Positions 8,200 to 18,194 are shown, counted from the stretch's first letter. The stretch is 64,000 nt of DNA from JASTVH01 sp042862465 (GCA_042862465.1 JASTVH010000001.1:610236-674235), one strand, 5' to 3'. Notes: generated by a model from the sequence alone, not told the origin. Numbers and translations: made by a program.

Positions 8200-10149
8200 A
8201 TGCCCGTACGCAATCTGACGCAGAAGTTGATTGAATCCCATCTGGTTGACGGCGAAATGACTCCAGGTACGGAAATCGGCCTTCGGATCGACCAGACCCT
8301 GACCCAGGATGCCACCGGGACGCTGGTCATGCTGGAGCTTGAAGCCATGGGCCTTGATCGGGTGAAAACGGAGCTCTCCGCGCAGTACGTCGACCACAAC
8401 CTGCTCCAGGAAGACAACCGCAATCCCGACGACCACCTGTTCCTGCGTAGCGCTTGTGAAAAATACGGCATCTATTTCAGTCCGCCCGGCTGTGGTGTCA
8501 GTCATGCTGTCCACATGGAGCGCTTCGGAAAGCCGGGAAAAACCATGGTGGGTTCCGATTCCCACACCTGTGCAGCGGGCTCTCTCGGCATGCTCGCCAT
8601 GGGAGCCGGCGGGATGGCCGTGGCTCTGGCAATGGCGGGAGAGCCTTTTTATGTACCCATGCCCAAAGTCATGGGGGTCAAGCTCACTGGTGAGTTACCG
8701 GAGTGGGTGAGCGCCAAGGACGTGATCCTGGAAATGCTGCGTCGGCACGGCGTCAAGGGCGGCGTCGGCAAGGTGATTGAGTATTACGGCCCGGGGCTGG
8801 CCAACCTGACAGCCATGGACCGCCACGTGATTGCCAATATGGGCATGGAGCTGGGGGCCACTACCACGGTATTCCCTGCCGACGATGAAGTACGTTGTTT
8901 CCTGAAGGAACAGCATCGCGAAGATGATTTCACCGAAATGAAGGCTGACGAGGGTGCAGCCTACGACGAACATGACGAAATCGAACTGGATAGACTGGAA
9001 CCACTGATCGCGCTGCCCAACAGCCCTGGAAACGTGTGCACGGTGCGGGAAGTCGCGGGTCGCCCGATCTATCAGGCCTATATCGGTTCCTCTGCCAATC
9101 CAGGCCTGCGGGACATGGCCGTGCCGGCCCAGATGGTCAAGGGTGAGTTCGTGCACGAGGGCGTTTCGCTCGATATCAATCCCACGTCCCGACAGAACCT
9201 GGAAAACCTCACCCGCAAGGGTTGGCTGGGTGATTTGATTCATGCCGGCGCCCGCCTGCATCAGACTGGCTGCAATGGCTGCATCGGCATGGGCCAGGCT
9301 CCGGCCACGGGACGGATAAGCTTGCGCACCGTGCCCCGTAACTTTCCTGGCCGAAGCGGCACGGCTGACGACCAGGTTTACCTTTGCAGCCCGGAAACGG
9401 CAGTGGCCTCAGCTCTACGTGGAGAGATTACCGATCCGCGGGACCTGAACATGAAACAGCCGGCCTTCGATCCTGACGATACCGACTATTTCGAGGATCC
9501 CAACATTATCGCGCCTCGGCCCGATCCGGAGCTCACCACCCTGGACAAGGGGCCCAATATCTACAAACTACCGGAGTTCGAGGGTATTTCCGGCTCGTTT
9601 GAAGGCCCCGTGCTTCTGAAGGTCGGCGACGACATTTCCACGGACGAAATCCTGCCTGCGGGTGCCCGCATTCTGCCGTATCGCAGCAATATCCCCGCGC
9701 TCAGTGACTTTGTCTTTGAAGTGGTTGACGAGAGTTATGCCGAAAGGGCCCGTGAATACCAGGATAAAGGCTCGGTACTGGTCGGGGGAGAAAACTACGG
9801 CCAGGGGTCCAGCCGCGAGCACGCGGCCCTGGCTCCGCGCTATCTGGGGGTGCGGGCGGTGGTGGCGAAGAGTTTCGCCCGCATTCACTGGCAGAATCTC
9901 TGCAATTTTGGCGTGCTGCCCCTGGAGTTTGATGACGCCTCGGATTATGACGAGATAGAGCAGGGCGACCGCCTGGCACTGGACGATGTGGACAAGGCTC
10001 TGGAATCTGGCGGCTCCATGACACTGCGGGATCTGGACAAGGACATTGAATTCAAGGTACACCATTCCCTCAGTCAGAGGCAGGTGCACATGATTCAGTG
10101 TGGCGGCCTGTTGAACGTGATGAAGGAAAAGCTGCGACAGCAGGCCTGA
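8200..10149 (+). CDS. Aconitate hydratase (short, single-chain Aquifex-type)
   Basis: A 649-residue [4Fe-4S] aconitase interconverting citrate and isocitrate. It is shorter than AcnA/AcnB. Key features are GSDSHTCAAGSLGMLAMGAGG (first cluster Cys), the cluster-ligand pair in TGCNGCIGMG, a linker, and a C-terminal swivel domain with GENYGQGSSREHAALAPRYL including the active-site Ser-Arg. AGGAGGG lies 7 bp before the ATG. It stands alone and is followed by a thioesterase-fold gene. A role in the TCA cycle or methylcitrate route follows from the family, not from neighbours. Confidence 0.92.
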   Translation: MPVRNLTQKLIESHLVDGEMTPGTEIGLRIDQTLTQDATGTLVMLELEAMGLDRVKTELSAQYVDHNLLQEDNRNPDDHLFLRSACEKYGIYFSPPGCGVSHAVHMERFGKPGKTMVGSDSHTCAAGSLGMLAMGAGGMAVALAMAGEPFYVPMPKVMGVKLTGELPEWVSAKDVILEMLRRHGVKGGVGKVIEYYGPGLANLTAMDRHVIANMGMELGATTTVFPADDEVRCFLKEQHREDDFTEMKADEGAAYDEHDEIELDRLEPLIALPNSPGNVCTVREVAGRPIYQAYIGSSANPGLRDMAVPAQMVKGEFVHEGVSLDINPTSRQNLENLTRKGWLGDLIHAGARLHQTGCNGCIGMGQAPATGRISLRTVPRNFPGRSGTADDQVYLCSPETAVASALRGEITDPRDLNMKQPAFDPDDTDYFEDPNIIAPRPDPELTTLDKGPNIYKLPEFEGISGSFEGPVLLKVGDDISTDEILPAGARILPYRSNIPALSDFVFEVVDESYAERAREYQDKGSVLVGGENYGQGSSREHAALAPRYLGVRAVVAKSFARIHWQNLCNFGVLPLEFDDASDYDEIEQGDRLALDDVDKALESGGSMTLRDLDKDIEFKVHHSLSQRQVHMIQCGGLLNVMKEKLRQQA

Positions 10150-10191
10150 ATCCCGGAATAATTGACAATAATAGTGAGAGAGGACGTGCCC

Positions 10192-10731
10192 TTGCTAGAT
10201 CTTATGGACCGCATGACGGACGCCACACAGCGTCTGCTTCGGGAACCCCGCGGTAATGGAGTGCTGGACCGGCTTTCTTCACGGGTACGCCGTTTCGGCG
10301 GACATGCCCTGGTGAACCGCATGGTTGCCGCAGCCATACCCTTTGCCGGCAGGAACGGCTTCACGGTCACCGATATTCGCCCTGGCTTCCTGGAAGCCCG
10401 CATCCCTCTCAAGGGCAATCGCAACCACATCGGCACCCTGTATGCCGGCGCCGAGTTTCTGCTGGCGGAAATTCCGGGTGGCGTCCTCACGCTACTGGAA
10501 TTTGGCAGCGCCTATTTCCCAATCCTGGAAGCTATGAACATGCGCTTCCTGGCACCGGCCAAGTCAGATGTCACGGTGACGTTCCGGCTTTCAAAACAGG
10601 AGATCAAGCGCGTTCGCGATGAAGCGGATCGGGAGGGCCGAAGCCGTTTTATATTGACCGGCAATTTGCTTGATAAGGACGGTCGCATCGTGGCGCAGTC
10701 GGAAGCTCACTATGTGGTTCGTAAAAAATAG
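10192..10731 (+). CDS. DUF4442/hotdog-fold thioesterase-like protein
   Basis: A protein of about 180 residues with a hotdog-type core: PGFLEARIPLKGNRNHIGTL, then AGAEFLLAEIPGGVL, then MRFLAPAKSDVTVTF. This matches the DUF4442 family, related to PaaI-type acyl-CoA thioesterases; the substrate is unknown. The start is unclear: TTG at 10192 has AGAGAGGA 8 bp upstream and is preferred, while TTG 10162, GTG 10186 and ATG 10204 are in frame. It follows aconitase by about 40 bp and may be co-transcribed. Confidence 0.75.
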   Translation: MLDLMDRMTDATQRLLREPRGNGVLDRLSSRVRRFGGHALVNRMVAAAIPFAGRNGFTVTDIRPGFLEARIPLKGNRNHIGTLYAGAEFLLAEIPGGVLTLLEFGSAYFPILEAMNMRFLAPAKSDVTVTFRLSKQEIKRVRDEADREGRSRFILTGNLLDKDGRIVAQSEAHYVVRKK

Positions 10732-10735
10732 GAAT

Positions 10736-10761
10736 CATGCCCTGCCAGGAAGCCGGGCATG
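10736..10761 (+). terminator. Putative intrinsic terminator after the DUF4442 gene
   Basis: A 7-bp stem CATGCCC/GGGCATG with a 12-base loop begins just after the stop codon and is followed by GTTTT. The short T run makes it a modest terminator. Confidence 0.5.
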
Positions 10762-11361
10762 GTTTTGCGGCCAGAGATAAAGCCCCAGCTGTCCATACGA
10801 ATTGATATGGCACCCGAGCTCTTTGATTCTTTATGCCCGCGCAGGCGTACTGCTGTCCGGGGAAATCGAGGAGGGTGCGACTTCGCAGGGGGCGTTTTAT
10901 TCCGGCCGGGTGCCAGAGGCAACATAGTTGCAGTTTACATTTAGATACAGGCTCCGCCCTCCTGATCACCTGCCTCATAGTGCCAGTAGCCCCCTTTTGT
11001 CTCATCTCCTTAGAACGTTGAGGAATCGAACCTGACCCTCCGTTAAAGGTTTTAAATTCAGTGTGTTAAGCGAGTCTTTTGCGGTCTCCTGAGAGCCCGG
11101 GCGCGGCCCCGAACTGGCTAACGAGTGCACAGAATGGTGGAAACGATTCTCGATTCTGGTATTCTAAAAAATAAATACTTATAACCAGTAGTTGTTAAGA
11201 ACTTCGGGGTTACTTGATTTATATCCCGTTTTTAGCTGTTCAGGGCTTCACCTTCCGCCGGAAGACGTTCACAATGTCGCGCCCCATGTTATGCGACACC
11301 CTTCTGCGGGGGTGGGGAAACTCACGCTTTCAAATTAGATGCCACTGGGAGGACAGGCTCC
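10762..11361. other. 600-bp gene-free stretch upstream of pntA
   Basis: No convincing gene is visible. Around 11020-11060 there is a tRNA T-loop-like string on the minus strand (GGTTCGATTCC) without a matching acceptor stem or CCA. The part from 11150 to 11215 is AT-rich and probably holds the pntAB promoter, but no clean -35/-10 pair could be assigned. GGGAGGACAGG before the ATG at 11362 supplies the ribosome site. Confidence 0.5.
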
Positions 11362-12939
11362 ATGAAGCTAGGCATACCTAAAGAGGTGCATCCCAGAGAG
11401 CACCGTGTGGCGGCGACGCCCACGTCTGTGCAAAAACTCATAAAGCTGGGGCACGAGGTGCTGGTTGAAACCGGCGCTGGCCAGTATGCGGAATTTTCCG
11501 ACGAAGCCTACAAGGAAGCGGGCGCTACCGTCGTTGAAGAAACCAAGGCGCTGTACGAACAGGCGGATCTTGTACTCAAGGTTCGTGCGCCGGAAGCGCA
11601 TCCCACTGCCGGCGTCCACGAAGCCGACATGCTTAAGGAAGGCAGCCACTTCCTGAGCTACATCTGGCCGGCTCAGAACGAAGAGCTGCTTGAGCGCTTT
11701 GCCAAGCGCAAGGTCACCGCATTCGCCATCGACAGTTTGCCACGGATCAGCCGTGCGCAGCGTATGGACGCACTGAGCTCCATGGCCAACATCGCCGGTT
11801 ATCGTGCGGTGGTTGAAGCGGCCAACAACTTCGGTCGTTTCTTTACCGGTCAGGTCACCGCGGCAGGTAAGGTTCCGCCGGCCAAGGTACTGGTCATCGG
11901 TGCCGGCGTTGCCGGTCTGGCTGCCATCGGCGCCGCCAACAGCATGGGCGCCATTGTCCGTGCCTTCGATACCCGCCCGGAAGTCCGCGAGCAGGTCGAA
12001 AGCATGGGTGCCGAGTTCCTCGAAGTGGAAATGGAAGAGGAAGGCTCCGGGCAGGGTGGTTACGCCAAGGAAATGAGTGACGAGTTCATCCGCAAGGAAA
12101 TGGAACTCTTCCACGAGCAGGCCCGTGACGTCGACATCATCATCACCACCGCCCTGATTCCGGGTAAGCCGGCTCCCAAGCTGGTCACCGAGGCGATGGT
12201 CGACAGCATGAAGCCGGGCAGTGTCATTGTTGACCTGGCCGCCGAGCGCGGTGGTAACTGTGAGCTGACCAAGGCGGACGAAGTGGTTCGTTCGCACGGC
12301 GTAACCATTATCGGTTACACCGATCTGCCGAGCCGTATGGCCACTGTATCCTCCGAACTGTACTCCACCAACCTGGTCAACCTGCTGACTGCGTTGACGC
12401 CAGAGAAAGACGGCAACCTCGTGGTGGACATGGAGGATGACGTCATCCGCGGTGTGACCGTGGTCCACCAGGGCGAAGTCACCTGGCCGCCACCCGCGCC
12501 GAAAACACCGGTCTCCGCGCAGCCCAAGCCGGGCACCGAGGAGCCTGCTGCCAAGGATCAGTCCGCTCAGCCGGCTGAAACTCCGGCCTGGAAGAAGAAC
12601 CTCGGCAAGTCTGCGCTGTTGCTGCTGACTGTAGTGGCGCTGTACTGCGTCGGTGCCTACGCGCCGCAAAGCTTCCTGACTCACTTTACGGTCTTCGTGT
12701 TGGCCTGCTTCATCGGTTGGCAGGTGATCTGGAACGTAACCCCGTCACTGCACACACCGCTGATGAGTGTGACCAATGCCATCAGTGGCATCATCGTCAT
12801 CGGTGCCATGTTGCACCTGGCGCAAAGTGGCACGTTCCTGGTCGGCCTGCTGTCGTTCTTCGCGGTGCTGATTGCCAGCATCAACATTGCCGGCGGGTTC
12901 CGCGTCACTCACCGCATGCTCGGCATGTTCCGTAAGTAA
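11362..12939 (+). CDS. pntA: NAD(P) transhydrogenase subunit alpha
   Basis: The 525-residue alpha subunit of the membrane proton-translocating transhydrogenase, which makes NADPH from NADH at the expense of the proton gradient. The N-terminal NAD-binding domain has VLVIGAGVAGLAAIGAANSM, the RQD-type region and the mobile loop TALIPGKPAPKLV. An Ala/Pro-rich linker (about 385-415) leads to a membrane domain of about four helices. Length agrees with E. coli PntA. pntB follows by 13 bp with its own AAGGAGG. Confidence 0.96.
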   Translation: MKLGIPKEVHPREHRVAATPTSVQKLIKLGHEVLVETGAGQYAEFSDEAYKEAGATVVEETKALYEQADLVLKVRAPEAHPTAGVHEADMLKEGSHFLSYIWPAQNEELLERFAKRKVTAFAIDSLPRISRAQRMDALSSMANIAGYRAVVEAANNFGRFFTGQVTAAGKVPPAKVLVIGAGVAGLAAIGAANSMGAIVRAFDTRPEVREQVESMGAEFLEVEMEEEGSGQGGYAKEMSDEFIRKEMELFHEQARDVDIIITTALIPGKPAPKLVTEAMVDSMKPGSVIVDLAAERGGNCELTKADEVVRSHGVTIIGYTDLPSRMATVSSELYSTNLVNLLTALTPEKDGNLVVDMEDDVIRGVTVVHQGEVTWPPPAPKTPVSAQPKPGTEEPAAKDQSAQPAETPAWKKNLGKSALLLLTVVALYCVGAYAPQSFLTHFTVFVLACFIGWQVIWNVTPSLHTPLMSVTNAISGIIVIGAMLHLAQSGTFLVGLLSFFAVLIASINIAGGFRVTHRMLGMFRK

Positions 12940-12952
12940 GGAGGCTGCACTT

Positions 12953-14347
12953 ATGTATTCTGGACTGGTTAGTGTGGCCTACGTGGCCGCGAGTATTCTT
13001 TTCATCCTGAGTCTGGGCGGCCTGAGTCATCAGGAAACCGCCCGCCGAGGCAACCTCTACGGGATTATCGGTATCACCATCGCGATCCTGGCAACGCTGT
13101 ACCACGTTGGCAGTGACAGCCTGGTCGCGTCCGTGGTTTCGATCGTGCTTGGCGGTATCGCCGGCCTGATCATCGCCCAGCGTGTGGTGATGACCCAGAT
13201 GCCCCAGCTGGTTGCGATTCTGCACAGCTTCGTGGGTCTGGCCGCGGTTCTGGTCGGTTTTGCCGGCTATCTGGATCCGCTGGTCAACACCGTTGGCGTG
13301 GAGCACACCATCAAGCTGGTTGAGGTTTACGTCGGTATCTTCATCGGTGCCGTAACCTTCACCGGCTCGGTGATTGCCTGCGGCAAGCTGCATGGCAGCA
13401 TTGCCAGCAAGCCGCTGATGCTGCCCGGCCGCCACTGGCTGAACCTGGCGATTATCGTGGCCAGCGTGGTGCTGGGCGGTTACTTCCTGGGTACTGAAAG
13501 CGCAGTAACCGGCACCCTGATCCTGATCGTCATGACCGCCCTCGCGCTGCTGCTGGGTGTTCACCTGATCATGGCCATCGGTGGTGCTGACATGCCGGTT
13601 GTGGTGTCCATGCTCAACAGTTACTCCGGTTGGGCGGCGGCGGCCATCGGCTTCCTGCTGCGCAACGATCTGCTGATCGTCACCGGCGCACTGGTGGGCA
13701 GTAGTGGTGCGATCCTGAGCTACATCATGTGCCGCGCCATGAACCGCTCCTTCGTCAGCGTTATCCTGGGCGGCTTTGGTCAGAGCACCAGCTCCAGCAG
13801 CGCAGTGGGTGAGGATCAGACCGTGCAGGAGATCTCCGCGGATGAGCTGGCCGAAGAGCTGCGCAATGCCCGCTCCGTGATCATCGCTCCGGGCTACGGC
13901 ATGGCGGTAGCCCAGGCACAGAACGCCATCAGCGACATCACCAAGACGCTGCGTGAGAAAGGTGTGGAAGTGCGCTTCGCCATCCACCCGGTTGCCGGTC
14001 GTCTGCCTGGACACATGAACGTCCTGCTGGCCGAGGCCCATGTCCCCTATGACATCGTTCTGGAAATGGACGAGATCAACGAGGACTTCCCGGAAACCGA
14101 CGTGGTTCTGGTTATCGGTGCCAACGACACCGTAAACCCGAGTGCCGCGGAAGACCCGGGCAGCCCGATTTCCGGTATGCCGGTACTGGAAGTGTGGAAG
14201 GCCCGTCAGGTGGTCGTCATGAAGCGGGGCATGTCTGCCGGTTACTCCGGCGTGGAAAACCCGCTGTTCTTCAAGGACAACACCCACATGTTGTTCGGCG
14301 ACGCGAAGGAATCTTCCGAGAAGATTCGCGACGCCCTGAAGGGCTAA
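12953..14347 (+). CDS. pntB: NAD(P) transhydrogenase subunit beta
   Basis: The 464-residue beta subunit. The start at 12953 follows AAGGAGG; an upstream in-frame ATG lies inside pntA and is unlikely. The first about 260 residues form eight to nine membrane helices. The C-terminal NADP-binding domain has IIAPGYGMAVAQAQ, FAIHPVAGRLPGHMNVLLAE and VLVIGANDTVNPSA, then KRGMSAGYSGVENPLF. It forms the proton channel and NADP site with PntA. A strong hairpin follows the stop. Confidence 0.97.
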   Translation: MYSGLVSVAYVAASILFILSLGGLSHQETARRGNLYGIIGITIAILATLYHVGSDSLVASVVSIVLGGIAGLIIAQRVVMTQMPQLVAILHSFVGLAAVLVGFAGYLDPLVNTVGVEHTIKLVEVYVGIFIGAVTFTGSVIACGKLHGSIASKPLMLPGRHWLNLAIIVASVVLGGYFLGTESAVTGTLILIVMTALALLLGVHLIMAIGGADMPVVVSMLNSYSGWAAAAIGFLLRNDLLIVTGALVGSSGAILSYIMCRAMNRSFVSVILGGFGQSTSSSSAVGEDQTVQEISADELAEELRNARSVIIAPGYGMAVAQAQNAISDITKTLREKGVEVRFAIHPVAGRLPGHMNVLLAEAHVPYDIVLEMDEINEDFPETDVVLVIGANDTVNPSAAEDPGSPISGMPVLEVWKARQVVVMKRGMSAGYSGVENPLFFKDNTHMLFGDAKESSEKIRDALKG

Positions 14348-14359
14348 AGAGCGAGTGTT

Positions 14360-14383
14360 CCGGCGCCAGGCTCCTGGCGCCGG
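14360..14383 (+). terminator. Strong hairpin between pntB and recQ
   Basis: An 11-bp perfect stem CCGGCGCCAGG/CCTGGCGCCGG with a 2-base loop lies between the convergent pntB and recQ genes. It is symmetric and may stop transcription from both sides, though the T run is weak. Confidence 0.7.
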
Positions 14384-14392
14384 ACATTTCCC

Positions 14393-16231
14393 TCAGGGGC
14401 TTGGTGCGGCCTCACTGTCAAACTCTCGCATCGCCTCCAGAAAATCCTGCCCGTACCGTTCCAGTTTTGTTTCTCCCACACCACTGATTCCGGCCATCTC
14501 TTCCAGGCTCTGTGGCCAGCGTTCCAGCATGCCCATCAACGTTTTGTCATGGAAAATCACGTAGGGCGGCACACCCTGATCGTCAGCCAGTCGCTTGCGG
14601 CAGGCCCGGAGTGCGTCCCAGGCCGGGCGCTGTGCTTCCGTGAGGCTGTCGCTGGTGGCGCGGGGGCGCGTTTTCTCCCGGTCAGCGCCTTTGGCGGGTT
14701 TGTCCTGGCGCAACCAGAGGGTTTCCTCGCCGCGTAACACCGGGCGGCATTTCTCGGTGAGTTTAAGAGCGCCGTAGCCTTCCAGATCGAGGGTGAGATA
14801 ACCTGCAGCCACCAGCTGTCGATAGACTGAGCGCCACTGACTGGCCGAGAGATCGTTCCCGATGCCATGTGTCGAAACCCGGTCATGGCCGAACTGGCGG
14901 ACCTTTTCGCTATCAGAGCCGCGCAGGACATCCACCAGGTGAGATACACCAAACCGCTGTCCGGTGCGAAAAACACAGGACAGCGCTTTGCGGGCCGGCT
15001 CGGTGGCGTCCCACTGGCGAACCGGGGTGAGACAGTTATCGCAGTTGCCGCAGTAGTCGGGATAGGCTTCGCCGAAATAGCGCAGAATGCTCTGGCGGCG
15101 GCAGGCAGTGGTTTCGCATAGGCCCAGCATGGCGTCCAGTTTCTGGCTCTCGGCCCGTTTGTGCTCGTCGCTGCCTTCGGAATCCGCCATCATCTGACGC
15201 AGCTTGATGGCGTCCTGCAGCCCGTAAACCATCCAGGCATTGGAGGGCAGCCCATCGCGGCCGGCACGGCCGGTTTCCTGGTAGTACGCCTCGATGCTCT
15301 TGGGCAGGTCGAGGTGGGCGACGAAGCGCACGTCGGGCTTGTCGATTCCCATGCCGAAAGCGATGGTTGCGACAATGATGACGTTATCTTCGCGCAGAAA
15401 ACGGGTCTGGTGGGTCTCGCGCATCTCTGGGGACAGGCCGGCATGATACGGCAGGGCCGTCAGTCCCTGGGTGTTGAGCCAGTCGGCGGTCGATTCCACC
15501 TTATTGCGGGACAGGCAGTAGACGATGCCCGACTGTCCTTCACATTCATCTTTAAGAAAACGCATTAACTGCTTTTTAGCATTGGTTTTTTCTGAAATTC
15601 GATACTGAATGTTGGGGCGATCAAAACTGCTGATGAACTGACGCGCCTGAGTCAGGTGCAGTCGCTGAACGATATCCTGCCGGGTGCGGGCATCGGCGGT
15701 GGCCGTCAGGGCGATGCGTGGTACTTGCGGGAACTGTTTTTCCAGCAGGTCCAGCTGCAGGTAGTCGGCACGAAAATCATGGCCCCATTGCGACACGCAG
15801 TGGGCCTCATCAATGGCAAACAGCGCGATATTGGCCTGTTGCAGCAGTGCCTGGGTTCGGGGTTGCACCAGACGCTCGGGGGCGATGTATAGCAGGTCCA
15901 GGGTGCCGTCACGCAATTGCGACTCGATCTGTTGGACCGCGTTGAAATCGAGGGTACTGTTAAGAAAGGCCGCCCGCACGCCCAACGCTTCCAGCGCGGT
16001 GACCTGATCCTGCATCAGGGCGATCAGGGGCGAAATTACCACGCCTGTGCCGGGGCGCACCAGGGCAGGGATCTGGTAGCACAGTGATTTGCCGCCGCCG
16101 GTTGGCATGAGCACCAGCGCATCGTCGCCGGCCACCAGGGTGTCGATGATCTCGCCCTGCAGCCCGCGGAACTGGTCGTAACCAAAGACGGATTGAAGGA
16201 TCTGCAGGGGGGAGGAAGCGGGTGCCGTCAT
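14393..16231 (-). CDS. recQ: ATP-dependent DNA helicase RecQ
   Basis: A 612-residue superfamily 2 3'-5' DNA helicase. The start is placed at MTAPASSPLQ (16231), though an in-frame ATG at 16273 is possible. It contains Walker A MPTGGGKSLCYQIPAL, the DEAH box in FAIDEAHCVSQWGHDFR, motif VI YYQETGRAGRDG, a zinc-binding Cys set (CETTACRRQSILRYFGE...CGNCDNC), an RQC winged helix and a C-terminal HRDC domain. It acts in recombination and replication fork repair. Confidence 0.96.
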   Translation of the reverse strand: MTAPASSPLQILQSVFGYDQFRGLQGEIIDTLVAGDDALVLMPTGGGKSLCYQIPALVRPGTGVVISPLIALMQDQVTALEALGVRAAFLNSTLDFNAVQQIESQLRDGTLDLLYIAPERLVQPRTQALLQQANIALFAIDEAHCVSQWGHDFRADYLQLDLLEKQFPQVPRIALTATADARTRQDIVQRLHLTQARQFISSFDRPNIQYRISEKTNAKKQLMRFLKDECEGQSGIVYCLSRNKVESTADWLNTQGLTALPYHAGLSPEMRETHQTRFLREDNVIIVATIAFGMGIDKPDVRFVAHLDLPKSIEAYYQETGRAGRDGLPSNAWMVYGLQDAIKLRQMMADSEGSDEHKRAESQKLDAMLGLCETTACRRQSILRYFGEAYPDYCGNCDNCLTPVRQWDATEPARKALSCVFRTGQRFGVSHLVDVLRGSDSEKVRQFGHDRVSTHGIGNDLSASQWRSVYRQLVAAGYLTLDLEGYGALKLTEKCRPVLRGEETLWLRQDKPAKGADREKTRPRATSDSLTEAQRPAWDALRACRKRLADDQGVPPYVIFHDKTLMGMLERWPQSLEEMAGISGVGETKLERYGQDFLEAMREFDSEAAPSP

Positions 16232-16337
16232 ATCGTATCGGAATCGGTTGGTTAAAAACCGCGATGTTAGCATGCGGCCGCCCCGAGGTAATCCCGGGTA
16301 ATGATTGGCCTGAGTTTATGAAAAGGAGAGTCAACGG

Positions 16338-17168
16338 ATGTGCGAATTGCTCGGTATGAGCGCCAATACCCCCACCGATATCCGTTTCAGCTTTACCGGC
16401 CTGATGCAGCGGGGCGGGGGAACCGGGCCCCACGCTGACGGCTGGGGCATTGCCTTTTACGAGGGGCGGGGAGTGCGTTCCTTCCTGGACCCGCAGGCCA
16501 GCGTCAATTCGGAGGTGGCCCAGGTCGTGCAGAACCATCCGATCAAGAGCGAATGTGTGGTCTGCCATATCCGGCAGGCCAATGTAGGCCAGGTCTCGCT
16601 GGTCAACACGCACCCATTCGTGCGAGAGCTTTGGGGGCGTTACTGGACCTTTGCCCATAACGGCCAGCTGAAAGCATTCGAGCCTTCACCGGGGTTTTAT
16701 CGACCGGTGGGGACTACCGACAGCGAGGCGCTGTTCTGCGACCTGCTGAACCATATCCGCACTCAACATCAGCCGGACACGCCGGACGAGATGCTGATCA
16801 AAACCCTGGTGCATCGCTGTGCCTTCTATGCCCAGGATGGGGTCTTCAACCTGTTGCTGGCCAACGGCGACTGGCTGTTCACGTTCTGCTCCACCAAGCT
16901 CGCCTATATCACCCGCCGGGCGCCCTTTGGACCGGCCTCCCTGAAAGATGCCGATGTGGAGGTGGATTTCGAGTCTGAAACCACGCCAGACGATATCGTG
17001 ACGGTGATTGCCACGGAACCCCTGACGACGGACGAACAGTGGTCCATCTACGAACGCGGTGAATGGCGACTGTGGGAGAAGGGTGAAACCACGCAGCAGG
17101 GGCAGGTCGAGGTACCGAAGCAGTATCCCGAGTCGGTACTGCCGGTTGAAGAGCGCCAGGATCAGTGA
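16338..17168 (+). CDS. Class II glutamine amidotransferase (YafJ-like)
   Basis: A 276-residue N-terminal-nucleophile amidotransferase. Cys2 is the predicted nucleophile (MCELLGMSAN). RGGGTGPHADGWGIAFYEG and FAHNGQLKAF (oxyanion Asn) are family signatures. No synthase domain is fused, as in E. coli YafJ, whose substrate is unknown. It diverges from recQ. The next gene begins 1 bp after its stop, so the two are translationally linked. Confidence 0.88.
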   Translation: MCELLGMSANTPTDIRFSFTGLMQRGGGTGPHADGWGIAFYEGRGVRSFLDPQASVNSEVAQVVQNHPIKSECVVCHIRQANVGQVSLVNTHPFVRELWGRYWTFAHNGQLKAFEPSPGFYRPVGTTDSEALFCDLLNHIRTQHQPDTPDEMLIKTLVHRCAFYAQDGVFNLLLANGDWLFTFCSTKLAYITRRAPFGPASLKDADVEVDFESETTPDDIVTVIATEPLTTDEQWSIYERGEWRLWEKGETTQQGQVEVPKQYPESVLPVEERQDQ

Positions 17169-17169
17169 T

Positions 17170-17766
17170 TTGAATTATTTCGCCCATCTTTTTTTCTCAG
17201 AGCCGACACTGGAATCCCGTGTCGGCCATTTACTCGGGGATTTCAGCCGTGGTGTTGACCGGGCGACGCTGGACCCGGAAATGGCGAGGGCCTTGGCCCA
17301 GCACCACTGGATCGACCGTTTCACCGATTCCCACCCTGAAGTGCAATGCGCCCGCGAACTGTTCTCGCGGCAGCGGCGCCGTTTTTCCGGGGTTGCCCTG
17401 GACGTGCTGTTCGACCATTTCCTCCTGAACGACTGGGCCCTCTATGCCTGGAGCGATCAGGACCTTTATATCGATACGCTGTATCGCGATCTGCTGGAAG
17501 CCCGCCCCCTCATGCCCCTGTCAATGAAGAAGGTGACGGCGCGAGTGGTGGGTGAGGACTGGTTTCGGGCCTATCGTTCCCTGGAAACTGTCAATTTCGC
17601 GCTGGATCGTATCGCCGCCCGCATCCGGTTCCCCAACAAATTTGCAGGCGTGGGCCGTGAAATCGAGCAGCACTACGAGCAGTTGCATGGCCATTTCAAA
17701 GCATTTTTTCCAGAGCTACTCAGTAGCTACCGAAACGTTTGGCAATACAACGTTACAAAAACATAA
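17170..17766 (+). CDS. acpH: Acyl carrier protein phosphodiesterase
   Basis: A 198-residue HD-type phosphodiesterase that removes 4'-phosphopantetheine from acyl carrier protein. It starts at TTG 17170, 1 bp past the previous stop; the first residues (x-NYFAHLFFSEPTLESRVGHL) match the AcpH N-terminus. Metal-binding style motifs follow: GDFSRG, HHWIDRFTDSHP and FDHFLLNDW. The TTG start and tight coupling suggest modest expression. Confidence 0.9.
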   Translation: MNYFAHLFFSEPTLESRVGHLLGDFSRGVDRATLDPEMARALAQHHWIDRFTDSHPEVQCARELFSRQRRRFSGVALDVLFDHFLLNDWALYAWSDQDLYIDTLYRDLLEARPLMPLSMKKVTARVVGEDWFRAYRSLETVNFALDRIAARIRFPNKFAGVGREIEQHYEQLHGHFKAFFPELLSSYRNVWQYNVTKT

Positions 17767-17840
17767 GACCTGAATTTCCATAGCGACCGTAAAACCCCCA
17801 GCACCAAATAAATAAGATTTCCCTATGGGCTGGAGTCGCT

Positions 17841-18194
17841 ATGTCAGGTTTTAAGTCAGTGTCGTTTCGTCTTTCGTTGGTCGTGGGGCTGGCTATCGCG
17901 CTGTTACTGGGCGGAACCGGGTTTCTGCTGACAGGCAAGACCGACGATGTGATACACACGTTGGGAGAGGAAAACCTCAAACAGCTGGTGACGTCTGCGG
18001 CAGGTGCCGTCGACGCTTACAACGAGGAGCTGGAATCGGGTGCAAAACGGTTGTCTGCGGTGTTCGGGAAGCTGTTCCCGGGCGATTTTGAGGGTCGACA
18101 GACAAACGTGAAAATATCGCCACAGATTATCTATCCCATTGTTTTAATAAAGTATTCACATCGATTGGGAGAGGGGCGAAGGAAACCGTCCTGA
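17841..18194 (+). pseudogene. Truncated methyl-accepting chemotaxis receptor
   Basis: About 95 residues resemble the start of a chemoreceptor: a basic N-terminus, one membrane helix (LSLVVGLAIALLLGGTGFLL), then a periplasmic helix (LKQLVTSAAGAVDAYNEELE) typical of Cache-sensor receptors. The reading frame then enters unrelated sequence and stops at residue 117. The second membrane helix, HAMP and signalling domain are missing. The following 158 bp (18195-18352) hold no recognisable gene. This looks like a deletion scar at the boundary with the metal-resistance region. Confidence 0.6.

Noticed and set aside
8166..8565. N-terminal extension of shikimate kinase to 324 residues
   Set aside because: The extra residues are the antisense of the aconitase start; the P-loop kinase begins near 8106-8163.
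11020..11060. tRNA-like 3' half on the minus strand (GGTTCGATTCC loop)
   Set aside because: The T stem has a mismatch, and no acceptor stem, anticodon arm or CCA end could be matched, so it is not called a tRNA or attachment site.
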